DNA from: Phycisphaerae bacterium
GTDB lineage: Bacteria; Planctomycetota; Phycisphaerae; UBA1845
NCBI GenBank assembly: GCA_029260115.1
Contig: JAJDDW010000072.1
Location: 1 to 62,447, forward strand
DNA: 62,447 nucleotides
Reading direction: 5' to 3'
Position numbers and translations under genes: made by a program. The notes beneath the pieces were generated by a model. It worked only from the letters and a program-made list of their open reading frames with translations. It was not told the origin of the DNA and did not search any database. Positions 9,569 to 17,709 of the stretch are shown here, piece by piece (position 1 is the stretch's first letter; each line of letters opens with the position of its first letter).

Positions 9569-11743
9569 ATGCATATTGCTCACGGAGTCCGTCAGTTGAA
9601 TATAGGAAGTGAAATCAACCTTGTTCGAGGTCGGTGCTTCACGATTGCTGGGGCAGACTTATCCCAAGTCAAGCAGACCCTACAAACCAGCCTAGAGGAA
9701 GGCTGGTTTAGTGTTCAATCGCAGCAAATATCGCAGACTACCGAGCTAATTGTTGGTAATCAACGAACCCCGTGGTATAGCGTTTTACTGTTTGCCCTTC
9801 CGCAACGTTACATTTTCGAGATTAGAAGTGATCAGGATGATAGCTGTATTCATCTAAAATACGACGAACGGATTGCTCCTTGGTATCTAACTATTTTAGT
9901 CGCTTTCGCAATGATGATGTCACCATGGTGGTTTGGCTCTCTCGCGATGTTATTTCGTCTTACCACCGCGCCGACCCAACTGCAGGACTTCCATGCTATG
10001 CAGATTTGGATAAGCGGCATCGCAGGTATTTTTTTCGTGCGCATGATGCTTGCATCTGGCGCGGGAAGCACCCAAGCTCTGTTAGAGAATTTCAGATTCA
10101 GAATACGCAGACTTGGTGCCCATGTCGATCAAGAACAATCCGGTACAATCACAATAAAAAACCTCATCAGCCTATTATTCTTACTATACATAATTGCCAT
10201 CGTTTTTCTTGCCCTGATTTCTATCCCAAGTCTAGTCTCGTCTCTCGTTCCAAGTAATACAACAAACTCGATTTTGGCAACCGGAGCCATAGGACTGTTA
10301 CTGGTTTTCGGATTTGCAATCATCAAGGGAACTATGCAGACAGTTAAGCCAATAGGTGGAGAAGAGCGCTTCGCCATGATTGCCACGGGCCTATCCGTTC
10401 AGTTCGGTGTGGTTTGTATTCTATTTGCTCAGTTGAATTTTCTGCTCATCGGACAAACTACTGACGAAATCTGGGCCAAGTTTTTCCAGATGGCTAGATA
10501 CATGACCATGGACGAAGGGCAGGTTCAAGCTGTGGGCCTCGACCATCTTACACGCGTAAACTACGAGATAGGGTACAACCTGTTGCATGCGTTGGGCCAT
10601 CCGTTGTTGTTTGCGGTAGCAGCGCCCACATCCATCGGCCTTGTAATAATATTACGCAGTATCCGCCTTGCACCCCATACCCGCCGTATGTGTGAACGTA
10701 TTCACTTAGATATCGAATCTGATTACGGTCGTGCTGCAGCCTCTGGTGACGTTTTCAGAAATAAATCTAGCCGGTCATTCTTATTCGCTTGGATTCTCTT
10801 AGCAGGAGTAATGGCTGTTGGATTGTTTGGCCTGTTACGATTAGGGATTTCGTGCTTTGAATTCGGCTATGCGGGTCGCATGCCGAGTTCACCGATCGGT
10901 GCTGTAGATGCCACAGGCAATGTCATCAATTTTATGGTGGGGATGAAAGAACGTGCTTACGCAGGGCCAATCATCAGCCGTGCGTTCTTTCTTAGTTGGG
11001 CAACGGTGATACTATTACCGGTGTTGGTTTCGCTAATCGGCGGATTATTGACATCGTGGCGCCGCCGATGCCAGTTGGTAGCGCTATCCGAGTCATTACC
11101 AAAAGAAGCGGCAGCACTTAACGAGGCGTTCAGGGAAATGGCTTCTTCAGCAGGTTTGAATGTATGTCTGGCAATCTCCCCTGGTTCGCAGCCCAGCGCA
11201 GCCGCACACGCGGTTGGCATATTAGGCTGGCGGAAGTTTGTTGAAGTGTCAGCGCGATGTCTGGATATACTGGACACAGCAGAGCAGAAGGCGCTGGTCG
11301 CTCACGAACTCGGCCATCACCTGCGTGGCCATTGCTGGAAACATAATATCATGCAGCGACTCGGCGGGTTAACTTATGTCGGCAGTACGTTCGCGACTTC
11401 GATGGAAAACAGTTACGGCTTCGAAATGGAGGCGGATCGGGCGGCGATAGAAAAGTTAGGTGTTGACCCAACAGCACTGAGAAAATGTCTCATGAAGATG
11501 CGGGCAGATGCGATTGTGCAAAGGCTAGGTAAATCGACTGCTGGACTGGGTGCGATCGGAGACTCCGATTTAGAAAGTCGATTCGATTCGCCAAGGCCCA
11601 TTAAATTCCCTGGCTGGAAGGTAGCGCTGCGTGATTGGTATGCATTGGTTCGGCCTGGTGCAGAGATCGCTTATTGGCATCCATCGGTCGTAGATCGAAT
11701 TCGTGCGTTGGAAGAGGATCAGGACAAAGAGACCGCGATATAA
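9569..11743 (+). CDS. Polytopic membrane protein with M48-type zinc protease domain
   Basis: A 724-residue protein. After an N-terminal soluble part of about 100 residues it has around ten hydrophobic segments (for example WYLTILVAFAMMMSPWWFGS and LISLLFLLYIIAIVFLALIS). The C-terminal third carries the metalloprotease signature LVAHELGHHLRGH (HExxH, near residue 577) and the downstream third metal ligand in FEMEADRAA. This is the layout of M48-family (Ste24/HtpX-like) membrane proteases. It follows the SIR2-HerA pair by 183 bases and precedes another unknown gene by 17 bases. It could be a companion of the defence system or an independent unit; nothing in the sequence decides this. Confidence 0.75.
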   Translation: MHIAHGVRQLNIGSEINLVRGRCFTIAGADLSQVKQTLQTSLEEGWFSVQSQQISQTTELIVGNQRTPWYSVLLFALPQRYIFEIRSDQDDSCIHLKYDERIAPWYLTILVAFAMMMSPWWFGSLAMLFRLTTAPTQLQDFHAMQIWISGIAGIFFVRMMLASGAGSTQALLENFRFRIRRLGAHVDQEQSGTITIKNLISLLFLLYIIAIVFLALISIPSLVSSLVPSNTTNSILATGAIGLLLVFGFAIIKGTMQTVKPIGGEERFAMIATGLSVQFGVVCILFAQLNFLLIGQTTDEIWAKFFQMARYMTMDEGQVQAVGLDHLTRVNYEIGYNLLHALGHPLLFAVAAPTSIGLVIILRSIRLAPHTRRMCERIHLDIESDYGRAAASGDVFRNKSSRSFLFAWILLAGVMAVGLFGLLRLGISCFEFGYAGRMPSSPIGAVDATGNVINFMVGMKERAYAGPIISRAFFLSWATVILLPVLVSLIGGLLTSWRRRCQLVALSESLPKEAAALNEAFREMASSAGLNVCLAISPGSQPSAAAHAVGILGWRKFVEVSARCLDILDTAEQKALVAHELGHHLRGHCWKHNIMQRLGGLTYVGSTFATSMENSYGFEMEADRAAIEKLGVDPTALRKCLMKMRADAIVQRLGKSTAGLGAIGDSDLESRFDSPRPIKFPGWKVALRDWYALVRPGAEIAYWHPSVVDRIRALEEDQDKETAI

Positions 11744-11760
11744 TAGAGAATGGATCTTCT

Positions 11761-12720
11761 ATGACAGAAAGCGCCTCAACGGTTTTTGATACGACGATTC
11801 GCAACTTGTGTGAAGCATTCATCGCCGAGCGATATGCCACAGAATTAGAGTACGTACCGCTGCTTTGGGATTCGCTTCGAAGTCGCAATAAACGAGACTC
11901 GCCTGAGCAACTAAGCAAGTCGTGTGCGGGCCTTTCTTTCGCTGCAGATCAGGACACGCCGCTGGCTGCCCCGTTTGTGTTGCTTACGCTTGAGGCTACG
12001 CTGCGGGAACTCTCAGACCGTGGTCTTGAGCCAGACGTTACAAAAATAAGTCATGCAGTTCAAAGTGCTGCCGAAGCGCTGGGTGCTTCAACCAGATTGG
12101 TCGCTGAATTAGTACAAGACTTACCACCGAGATTGGTTGTGCTTTTTTCGGCCAATAAGGGTGCGATGTCACTTGCATCGCCCAAAGTGGCTGATGGTTC
12201 ACGTCCTGACCAGATCTATATTGACCGGCGCGTAGACGGCTACTCGCGCAAGAACGGTTGGGCTGGTAAAAAAGTCCTCTTAGAAAACCGAAAGAATGAG
12301 CGATATGATATTGTCATCGATGAGATCGCGCGGGAATTACTAATTAGAAAGGATCGCAGTTTAGATGACGAACAGCAGCCTGAGCCTATCCAAATAGACG
12401 AAATCGATCCTCCAGTTGCGACGATGCTATGGTTCGTGTTGCAGTACATCGGTAGGACCATCGGCTTCAAAGATTTACGTAACGGCTTGAACCTCCTGCC
12501 AGACGGCGCGCAGGATAATAGCATCCACAAGGCAAAATCAGCGCTTAGCAAGTTGCTTGGAAAGCGAATTAGCAAGAACGTTTTTGGTAAGGCCCTTCGC
12601 CAGCGCTACACGATACGCGGTGACAGCGTGAATTATTGTTGGATGCGGAAAACGGAGAATCCACAAGAAAGCGAACTTCTTTATCGTGCGGGCATGCCGG
12701 ACGAAAAGCCTGCGTCATGA
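11761..12720 (+). CDS. Hypothetical protein with a C-terminal winged-helix-like domain
   Basis: A 319-residue soluble protein. The start at 11761 lies 17 bases after the M48-type gene; upstream in-frame codons belong to the overlap with that gene and look non-coding. The N-terminal half is helical. The last 120 residues (MLWFVLQYIGRTIGFKDLRN ... HKAKSALSKLLGKRI) resemble a winged-helix or OmpR-like C-terminal DNA-binding or protein-interaction fold. There are no catalytic motifs. Its tight spacing suggests one operon with the M48 protease. Its 3' end overlaps the convergent next gene by 40 bases. Function unknown. Confidence 0.65.
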   Translation: MTESASTVFDTTIRNLCEAFIAERYATELEYVPLLWDSLRSRNKRDSPEQLSKSCAGLSFAADQDTPLAAPFVLLTLEATLRELSDRGLEPDVTKISHAVQSAAEALGASTRLVAELVQDLPPRLVVLFSANKGAMSLASPKVADGSRPDQIYIDRRVDGYSRKNGWAGKKVLLENRKNERYDIVIDEIARELLIRKDRSLDDEQQPEPIQIDEIDPPVATMLWFVLQYIGRTIGFKDLRNGLNLLPDGAQDNSIHKAKSALSKLLGKRISKNVFGKALRQRYTIRGDSVNYCWMRKTENPQESELLYRAGMPDEKPAS

Positions 12721-13214
12721 GTATCCCGTAGCATCGACGTAGTAGCCTCAGTTCCTGATGAGACGTAGCATTCAGCCAATCGCTGCAAATATCCTTGTGA
12801 TGATGCACATATCGCCGCTTCACCAGCGTTGCGACCTCGGCGCGTACCAAGCAGTTTATGAGGATAGGCGAATACATTGGTGGCAAGCGTGCAATTAACC
12901 TGATCCCTTGGATAAGCATGAAGATATAGTCGAAAGTCCTTGTTACCTGCGGCTGTAAGTGTGAACCAATCCTCAAGTCCCGACTTTTCCGTCTGTCCTT
13001 GCTGAATAACCCAAGTATCAAGAACCAACTCTTGCCTCTGTTGTTTACGTTTGTAATAGCTGCCCACATGACGACGGGCTAGACTTCCCAGTAGCCACGC
13101 CGCGCGCTGTTCGCCATCTTCTGGCACATCAACAGTATCGATCGTACCCAAATAGCGCGTTAGGGCGTTTTCTATCTTGCTCTTATCCGGTAGGTATCCG
13201 GGTGTTATCAGCAT
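12681..13214 (-). CDS. Hypothetical protein, convergent with its neighbour
   Basis: A 177-residue soluble protein starting at 13214, where GAGGTGACC precedes the ATG; an upstream start at 13250 is possible. The composition is ordinary (about 10% Arg/Lys, few hydrophobic runs), with no membrane helix or recognisable motif. The last 40 bases overlap the end of the plus-strand gene at 11761-12720, an unusual convergent overlap. A second minus-strand frame is open over part of the same region (12569-13069), but this one has the better start. I do not recognise the family. Confidence 0.5.
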   Translation of the reverse strand: MLITPGYLPDKSKIENALTRYLGTIDTVDVPEDGEQRAAWLLGSLARRHVGSYYKRKQQRQELVLDTWVIQQGQTEKSGLEDWFTLTAAGNKDFRLYLHAYPRDQVNCTLATNVFAYPHKLLGTRRGRNAGEAAICASSQGYLQRLAECYVSSGTEATTSMLRDTHDAGFSSGMPAR

Positions 13215-13463
13215 GGTCACCTCACCATGCGCACTACTCATCCATCCCATACTTTTGAACTAAGTGCAGGCTTTTTAAGCCTTTCGGTGGCCATCGATGC
13301 AGTAGCTCGACACGCCGTATTACGTCAGCGGAAAGGAAGGAAGATAGAGCGACCCGCAAGAAATTCATGTCGTATCGTTAAAGTGTCAGGGTGACGACGT
13401 TGTCGCCTTGGGGAGTGATTGAAACATGCTCGATTGAGCACTGTTTCACTATATGGAGTCCAA

Positions 13464-13748
13464 ATGATGAAGTCAAGATACTTATTGTTACCGACGTGTT
13501 CACCTGCCTATCGCCGTGCCGTAAATATGCGCTGTGATTTGGTGAGAGCTGTTGGCTTATATGCTATTGGCGATCGATCTACCATCGTTCTTCAAACGCT
13601 CGCCCAAGGCAAACTTGCCTACGACGCGCTCGGCAAAAATCTCCCGCGACCAACCAACGTAGATCAACAACAGTGGACAGTCATCCTAACCAAACTAGTA
13701 AATCGCTTTGGCTATCGACCTTACGAAGACGCCCCATGTGCCGCATAA
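13464..13748 (+). CDS. Small hypothetical protein, first gene of the Hsp70 cassette
   Basis: A 94-residue basic protein starting MMKSRYLLLPTCSPAYRRAV. The start at 13464 (or the next codon) is preceded by GGAG at 5 to 8 bases. No membrane segment or known motif was seen. It is predicted to be mostly helical and is followed 14 bases later by a small membrane protein, so it is probably the first gene of the operon. Function unknown. Confidence 0.5.
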   Translation: MMKSRYLLLPTCSPAYRRAVNMRCDLVRAVGLYAIGDRSTIVLQTLAQGKLAYDALGKNLPRPTNVDQQQWTVILTKLVNRFGYRPYEDAPCAA

Positions 13749-13762
13749 CAAGGGATAAAACT

Positions 13763-13942
13763 ATGAACCCCTGGAAGATCACGCTACTGGAACTGTTACG
13801 CGACATTCTGCGTTTTTCGCTGTGGATCGGTGTGGTAGTCAACGGCTTAATGTTGGGCGTTTTTTCGATCGCCTTTTGTTATCAGTTTTTAACGCACATG
13901 TGGCGGTATTGCTTACGCACTATCTTTGGCGGCAGTTGGTAA
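13763..13942 (+). CDS. Small membrane protein
   Basis: A 59-residue protein starting MNPWKITLLELLRDILRFSL with one long hydrophobic stretch (WIGVVVNGLMLGVFSIAFCY) that can form a single membrane helix. AAGGGAT lies 7 bases upstream of the start. It sits between two small genes of the same cassette with spacing under 40 bases. Function unknown. Confidence 0.55.
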   Translation: MNPWKITLLELLRDILRFSLWIGVVVNGLMLGVFSIAFCYQFLTHMWRYCLRTIFGGSW

Positions 13943-13978
13943 GACTCGCAGGCACAACTTGTAAATTGGAGAATGGCT

Positions 13979-14392
13979 ATGAAACCTATTCGCGGTGAAC
14001 AAGAGCAGGAATTTGCCCATGATCCCTGGGATCGCAAGCAAAATCCACTCGGCCAAAATAATACAACCCACGTCGTGGGTGATGAAGGTGGCATCGAGTC
14101 CTATCGCTCGGCGCATCGTCATGCTTGTACGTGTGGTTGCCTAAAACCTGCGGGAGGGTTTTGTGCCCAATGCATGATGCCATCGTGTGTAGATTGTCAT
14201 GGTTTTTGCGGCAACTGTCACATGCCGATTTGCCCCAAGCACAGTGTGTTCAATCAGGACGAAAATGGTAAAGCCCTTCGCCTGTGTAAAACATGTCACG
14301 GCAGTTCATCGCGTAAACAACTAGTTCACGGGATTGTGCGTGGTTTGCTCTCACCATTTGTTCGATTTGGAGGCGATGATGGCCAGCGATAA
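13979..14392 (+). CDS. Zinc-ribbon-like Cys-rich protein
   Basis: A 137-residue soluble protein. The start at 13979 is favoured over the ATG two codons upstream because GGAG lies 7 bases before it. Residues about 42-100 hold a dense series of Cys pairs (CTCGC, CAQC, CVDC, CGNC, CPKH, CKTC) that should bind two or more zinc ions. This resembles treble-clef or B-box-like arrays and suggests a DNA- or protein-binding adaptor. The end overlaps the start of the ATPase gene by 14 bases, implying coupled translation and perhaps a physical partnership with that ATPase. Confidence 0.65.
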   Translation: MKPIRGEQEQEFAHDPWDRKQNPLGQNNTTHVVGDEGGIESYRSAHRHACTCGCLKPAGGFCAQCMMPSCVDCHGFCGNCHMPICPKHSVFNQDENGKALRLCKTCHGSSSRKQLVHGIVRGLLSPFVRFGGDDGQR

Positions 14393-16151
14393 ATCATCAC
14401 AACTGATGCATGACCTCAAGTATGCGTACGATCATCGCCTCCTGGAAAATGTGGAAGGACAAGCGATTCACCAAGCCATTAGCTGCGGTGTGAGCGATCC
14501 ATTCGTCATTGATTACTTACGAGGCAAGATTAGTAAGCATCAGACAGCGCAGCTGTTTGCAGGCCCGTTCCGGCAGGTGCCGACAACACACGGCGAAATT
14601 GTGCTCGGCCTTGATCTAAAACAAAAACCAGTGCGCATGGCTGCCCAAACCCTATGTGCTCATTCATTAACTTTGGGCGGCAGCGGATCGGGCAAAACTA
14701 CAAAATCGAGATGGAGCATTTTGCAAGCGGCTTTACATGTGGCAGGTCTGTGGCTCTTTGACTTCAGAAAACGTGAGTACCGTTGTCTGGTTCCCTGGTT
14801 GGCGAGTCTTGGCATGGAACTCACTGTGCTACCTGCTCGAGAGTTAAAACTAAATCCATTGGAAGTACCACCACACGTTGATCCATTTAGCTGGGCTACG
14901 CGCTTAGCGGATATGTTGGTGCATGTTTGTAGGCTTCCAGTTAGGGCGAGCAAGTTACTCAATATCACCCTACTCGAACTGTTTGATCGTTTTGGTATTG
15001 GCCAGGGCTGTCAGCTAAACCCCACTATGTTCGATTTGCGTGAGGCAATCGCCACTAACACTAAGGCGAATGCACAATCACGTTCGGCCATTGTGGATTC
15101 ATTTGATCCCATTCTCATGTCATTGCGATCGGTACTGAGCTATCGACGCGGTTGGACGACGAAGGATCTAGCGAAACATCGCATCGTCTTCGAACTCGAT
15201 GGCATCGGAGAAATCGAAAAAGATTTAATTCTATCGAGCTTACTACTACCCGAATTTACAGCCCGCGTAGCAGCAGGCGTATCCAATCGACGCATGAATT
15301 TGTGGATATGCTGCGACGAAGCGGCTCGATTGGTGTCGGCGTCAGGAACGGGTAACGGCATCGGTGATTTGGTGGGACTGATAAGGGGGACTGGCATCGG
15401 GCTGGACCTATCGATTCAAAATGCTGACATTGCTCCGGCGATCCTATCCAATACCGCTTCAAAGTTCATTGGCCGTTGTGGCAGTGCCGCCGATTACAAC
15501 ACCCTAGCCGAAGCCATGGGACTCGTTGCCGAGCAGCGACGCTATCTGGCGCAGACCTTGGTACCCGGTATGTTTGTGGGGCAGATGGGTGAAGGTAGCT
15601 GGCGCTATCCATTTGTCTTTAGGGTGCCAGCCGTTGATCTATCCAAGCCGCCCACTGCAGCCCAAATGGCTCAGGTATTCGCTTGGCGCAATCTAGTGCC
15701 CGGTTCGGTCGTACCGGATGGCTACAAGTCATGCACCGGATCAGAAAACCAAGGATTGTCTGCGCTCGATTCGTTGCCCACACAATGTGCGTACGAATTC
15801 GTTAACTGGACACCTAGTTGCGCCCCATCGCAGCGGAGACAAGTGGTTAATAGTACCACGACCAAGGCTACTCCGTCGGTGGGAACTAAAGCACATAATC
15901 GCCCCACGGTGGCATCATCTTTATCAGAGCCAGAGCGCAAGCTCTTACGGGCCATCATCGATCATCCCGGCAAGCCATCCAGTGCTTATGCCAAGTTAGC
16001 AGGTGTGGGTACCCATCAGGCTATTGCCGCACGCAGATCGCTTATCGCAGCTGGTTATTTACGTCAGCACAGTGTCAACACATCCGTTAAGGGGCGCGTC
16101 TCGATTGTGCTGGAACCGCTACCAGCCGGGCTGGAAGCACTGCAACACTAG
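14379..16151 (+). CDS. HerA/VirD4-like P-loop ATPase with C-terminal winged helix
   Basis: A 590-residue protein; the start at 14379 has GGAGG 5 bases upstream. The Walker A motif GGSGSGKTT lies near residue 100 and Walker B (LWICCDEAAR) near 307, with a following segment (LIRGTGIGLDLSIQNADIAP) like the sensor region of HerA/FtsK and type IV coupling proteins. A helix-turn-helix (residues about 517-585, LSEPERKLLRAIIDHPGKPS) resembles the gamma domain of FtsK or a winged helix and should bind DNA. No membrane helix is seen at the N-terminus. Within an integrase-linked cassette it could act as a DNA translocase in element transfer or in defence. Confidence 0.8.
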   Translation: MASDKSSQLMHDLKYAYDHRLLENVEGQAIHQAISCGVSDPFVIDYLRGKISKHQTAQLFAGPFRQVPTTHGEIVLGLDLKQKPVRMAAQTLCAHSLTLGGSGSGKTTKSRWSILQAALHVAGLWLFDFRKREYRCLVPWLASLGMELTVLPARELKLNPLEVPPHVDPFSWATRLADMLVHVCRLPVRASKLLNITLLELFDRFGIGQGCQLNPTMFDLREAIATNTKANAQSRSAIVDSFDPILMSLRSVLSYRRGWTTKDLAKHRIVFELDGIGEIEKDLILSSLLLPEFTARVAAGVSNRRMNLWICCDEAARLVSASGTGNGIGDLVGLIRGTGIGLDLSIQNADIAPAILSNTASKFIGRCGSAADYNTLAEAMGLVAEQRRYLAQTLVPGMFVGQMGEGSWRYPFVFRVPAVDLSKPPTAAQMAQVFAWRNLVPGSVVPDGYKSCTGSENQGLSALDSLPTQCAYEFVNWTPSCAPSQRRQVVNSTTTKATPSVGTKAHNRPTVASSLSEPERKLLRAIIDHPGKPSSAYAKLAGVGTHQAIAARRSLIAAGYLRQHSVNTSVKGRVSIVLEPLPAGLEALQH

Positions 16152-16187
16152 CAAACTGGAACACTAACAACGAGAGGAATAGTCATT

Positions 16188-16577
16188 ATGCGAGGTAAAT
16201 TCTTACACAACGAGGTGCTTCTAGCACCACTTGGTCGAGCATTCGAAGCTCAGGATTGGCAGACTGATTATGAAGTACCCATTCGTATCGGTGAGGACTT
16301 GGGATTCGTGGATCTCGTCGCGGAGCGGGATGGCTACTGCATCGCTATCGAAGCGGAAAACACTGCCAAGCGTATTGCGCGTGACTTGGATAAGGCGGCA
16401 GCCATGCGGGCAGACGAATTGTGGATCGTAACACCCAACCTGACCGTAGCGGCAGCAGTGCGAAGATCACTCGCCCGGCAATTAATTCGGGTAGATCATG
16501 GCGGTCTTTATGTGCTAACGCAAGGTGAGGCCCTGCAACGAGTTAAACGTTGTTTGCCATTGTTTGCTGGGTCGTAA
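16188..16577 (+). CDS. Small PD-(D/E)XK-nuclease-like protein
   Basis: A 129-residue protein whose core matches the restriction-endonuclease-like fold: strand with acidic residue (GFVDLVAERDG), strand with IAIEAEN where an E-x-E replaces the usual E-x-K, then a helix and WIVTPN strand. The altered catalytic triplet means that activity is uncertain; it may be a binding-only member. It is co-directional with the ATPase 36 bases upstream, and a nuclease-fold protein beside a DNA translocase is a common pairing in defence and transfer systems. GAGAGG lies about 10 bases before the start. Confidence 0.6.
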   Translation: MRGKFLHNEVLLAPLGRAFEAQDWQTDYEVPIRIGEDLGFVDLVAERDGYCIAIEAENTAKRIARDLDKAAAMRADELWIVTPNLTVAAAVRRSLARQLIRVDHGGLYVLTQGEALQRVKRCLPLFAGS

Positions 16578-16728
16578 GCAAACAGCAAAGCAGCAAGGCA
16601 GCAAGCTGCCCTTGTTGAAATCAGGCAATTTATACAAAGCGCTTCATCACAATGATTTACTAAGAAATAATGGCTGCCTAACCATGCAGCAAAATAGATC
16701 TTGCTCTAGCAAAAAAGGAGATAAACCT

Positions 16729-16962
16729 ATGGAAATCAAATGGCCTAACGTTGTCGCGTTGGGATTAATTCTGCTGGCTGGGGTTCTGGTTTTTCGTAGC
16801 CACCATGAAATCGGCATTGCGTTAACCGGGATTGGCCAGATTGGACCAGGCCACACGGCCCAGGAGAAGTTCCACGGCTTCTTTGTACTGGGCATTATCT
16901 GCGTCGCCGCTGTAGCCATCGTGCGATTGGTGCTGGACAACCACAACCGAAAGGACAAATAA
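16729..16962 (+). CDS. Small two-helix membrane protein
   Basis: A 77-residue protein with two membrane helices (VVALGLILLAGVLVF near residue 8 and FFVLGIICVAAVAIVRLVL near 49) joined by a Gly/His-rich loop. The start at 16729 has AAGGAG 9 bases upstream. The 150 bases before it contain short AGCAAGGCAGC-like repeats but no gene. The GrpE-like gene begins 2 bases after the stop. Function unknown. Confidence 0.6.
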   Translation: MEIKWPNVVALGLILLAGVLVFRSHHEIGIALTGIGQIGPGHTAQEKFHGFFVLGIICVAAVAIVRLVLDNHNRKDK

Positions 16963-16964
16963 TC

Positions 16965-17708
16965 GTGAAACCACAAAGCGTTACTGTAACAACAATCCAT
17001 CAGCGGCAGCCTCAGGCTGAGGCACTAGCCCAGGACTCGCAGGGCATGGACATGCCTCTCGATATGGTCTGTGAGGCTGCGCCACCTGGCCATAACGAAC
17101 TGGCCAATGTTAGCTCAGGCGACCTTGAGGGCAGCAACTTCGCCGACCTAAACAATGAATTACTTGATGAGCTGGGAGAGGTACGAAGCGTCGTCGAGGC
17201 CAATAGCCAGCTACTCGGCGAACTGATGCAGCGTGATACATTGCTGGGTCAGTTGCATCACCGCTTGGCCGCCTACGAACAGGATGATCGGCTACGCAGC
17301 TTTGTCGAGCCGCTGACCCGAAAGATTACCTCCGTTCACCGACGACTGCTGGAGCAGTTAAGCCATACCCGTGGTGTGGTCAAGAACTTGCCCAAACCAT
17401 TGCGAGCCCACTCCGCTTACTACTGGGCACATAGCGTCTTGGATAGTATCCGCGCCGAATTAGAAACCATCCTCAGCGATTTTGGGGTGGAAACCTTTAT
17501 CTGTGAGCATGATCGTTTTGATCGTTCACGTCAGGAGGCTGTAGAACGCATACCGGCGGCCCATGCCAAACAGGTGGGAACCATTGCTCGTCGCATTGCC
17601 CCCGGCTTTAGGCTAGAGGAACGCATCATTATCGCTGAGCGTGTCGCCGTCTTTGTAGAGGCGACGCACCGAACGAATCTTAGGACATTACCAACACAAG
17701 GAGCATAA
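16965..17708 (+). CDS. GrpE-like nucleotide exchange factor
   Basis: A 247-residue protein starting at a GTG directly after the membrane gene. Residues about 60-160 form a long helix or coiled coil (LLGELMQRDTLLGQLHHRLA). The C-terminal 80 residues match the GrpE beta-domain pattern: DFGVETFICEHDRFDRSRQE aligns with the canonical G-x-E-x-x-x-x-G-x-x-F-D-x-x-x-H-E, followed by a segment like V-x-x-V-x-x-G-Y (TIARRIAPGFRLEERIIIAE). GrpE releases ADP from Hsp70 partners, and the very next gene (1 base later) is an Hsp70. An internal, divergent exchange factor dedicated to this Hsp70 is therefore likely. Confidence 0.72.
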   Translation: MKPQSVTVTTIHQRQPQAEALAQDSQGMDMPLDMVCEAAPPGHNELANVSSGDLEGSNFADLNNELLDELGEVRSVVEANSQLLGELMQRDTLLGQLHHRLAAYEQDDRLRSFVEPLTRKITSVHRRLLEQLSHTRGVVKNLPKPLRAHSAYYWAHSVLDSIRAELETILSDFGVETFICEHDRFDRSRQEAVERIPAAHAKQVGTIARRIAPGFRLEERIIIAERVAVFVEATHRTNLRTLPTQGA

Positions 17709-17709
17709 G

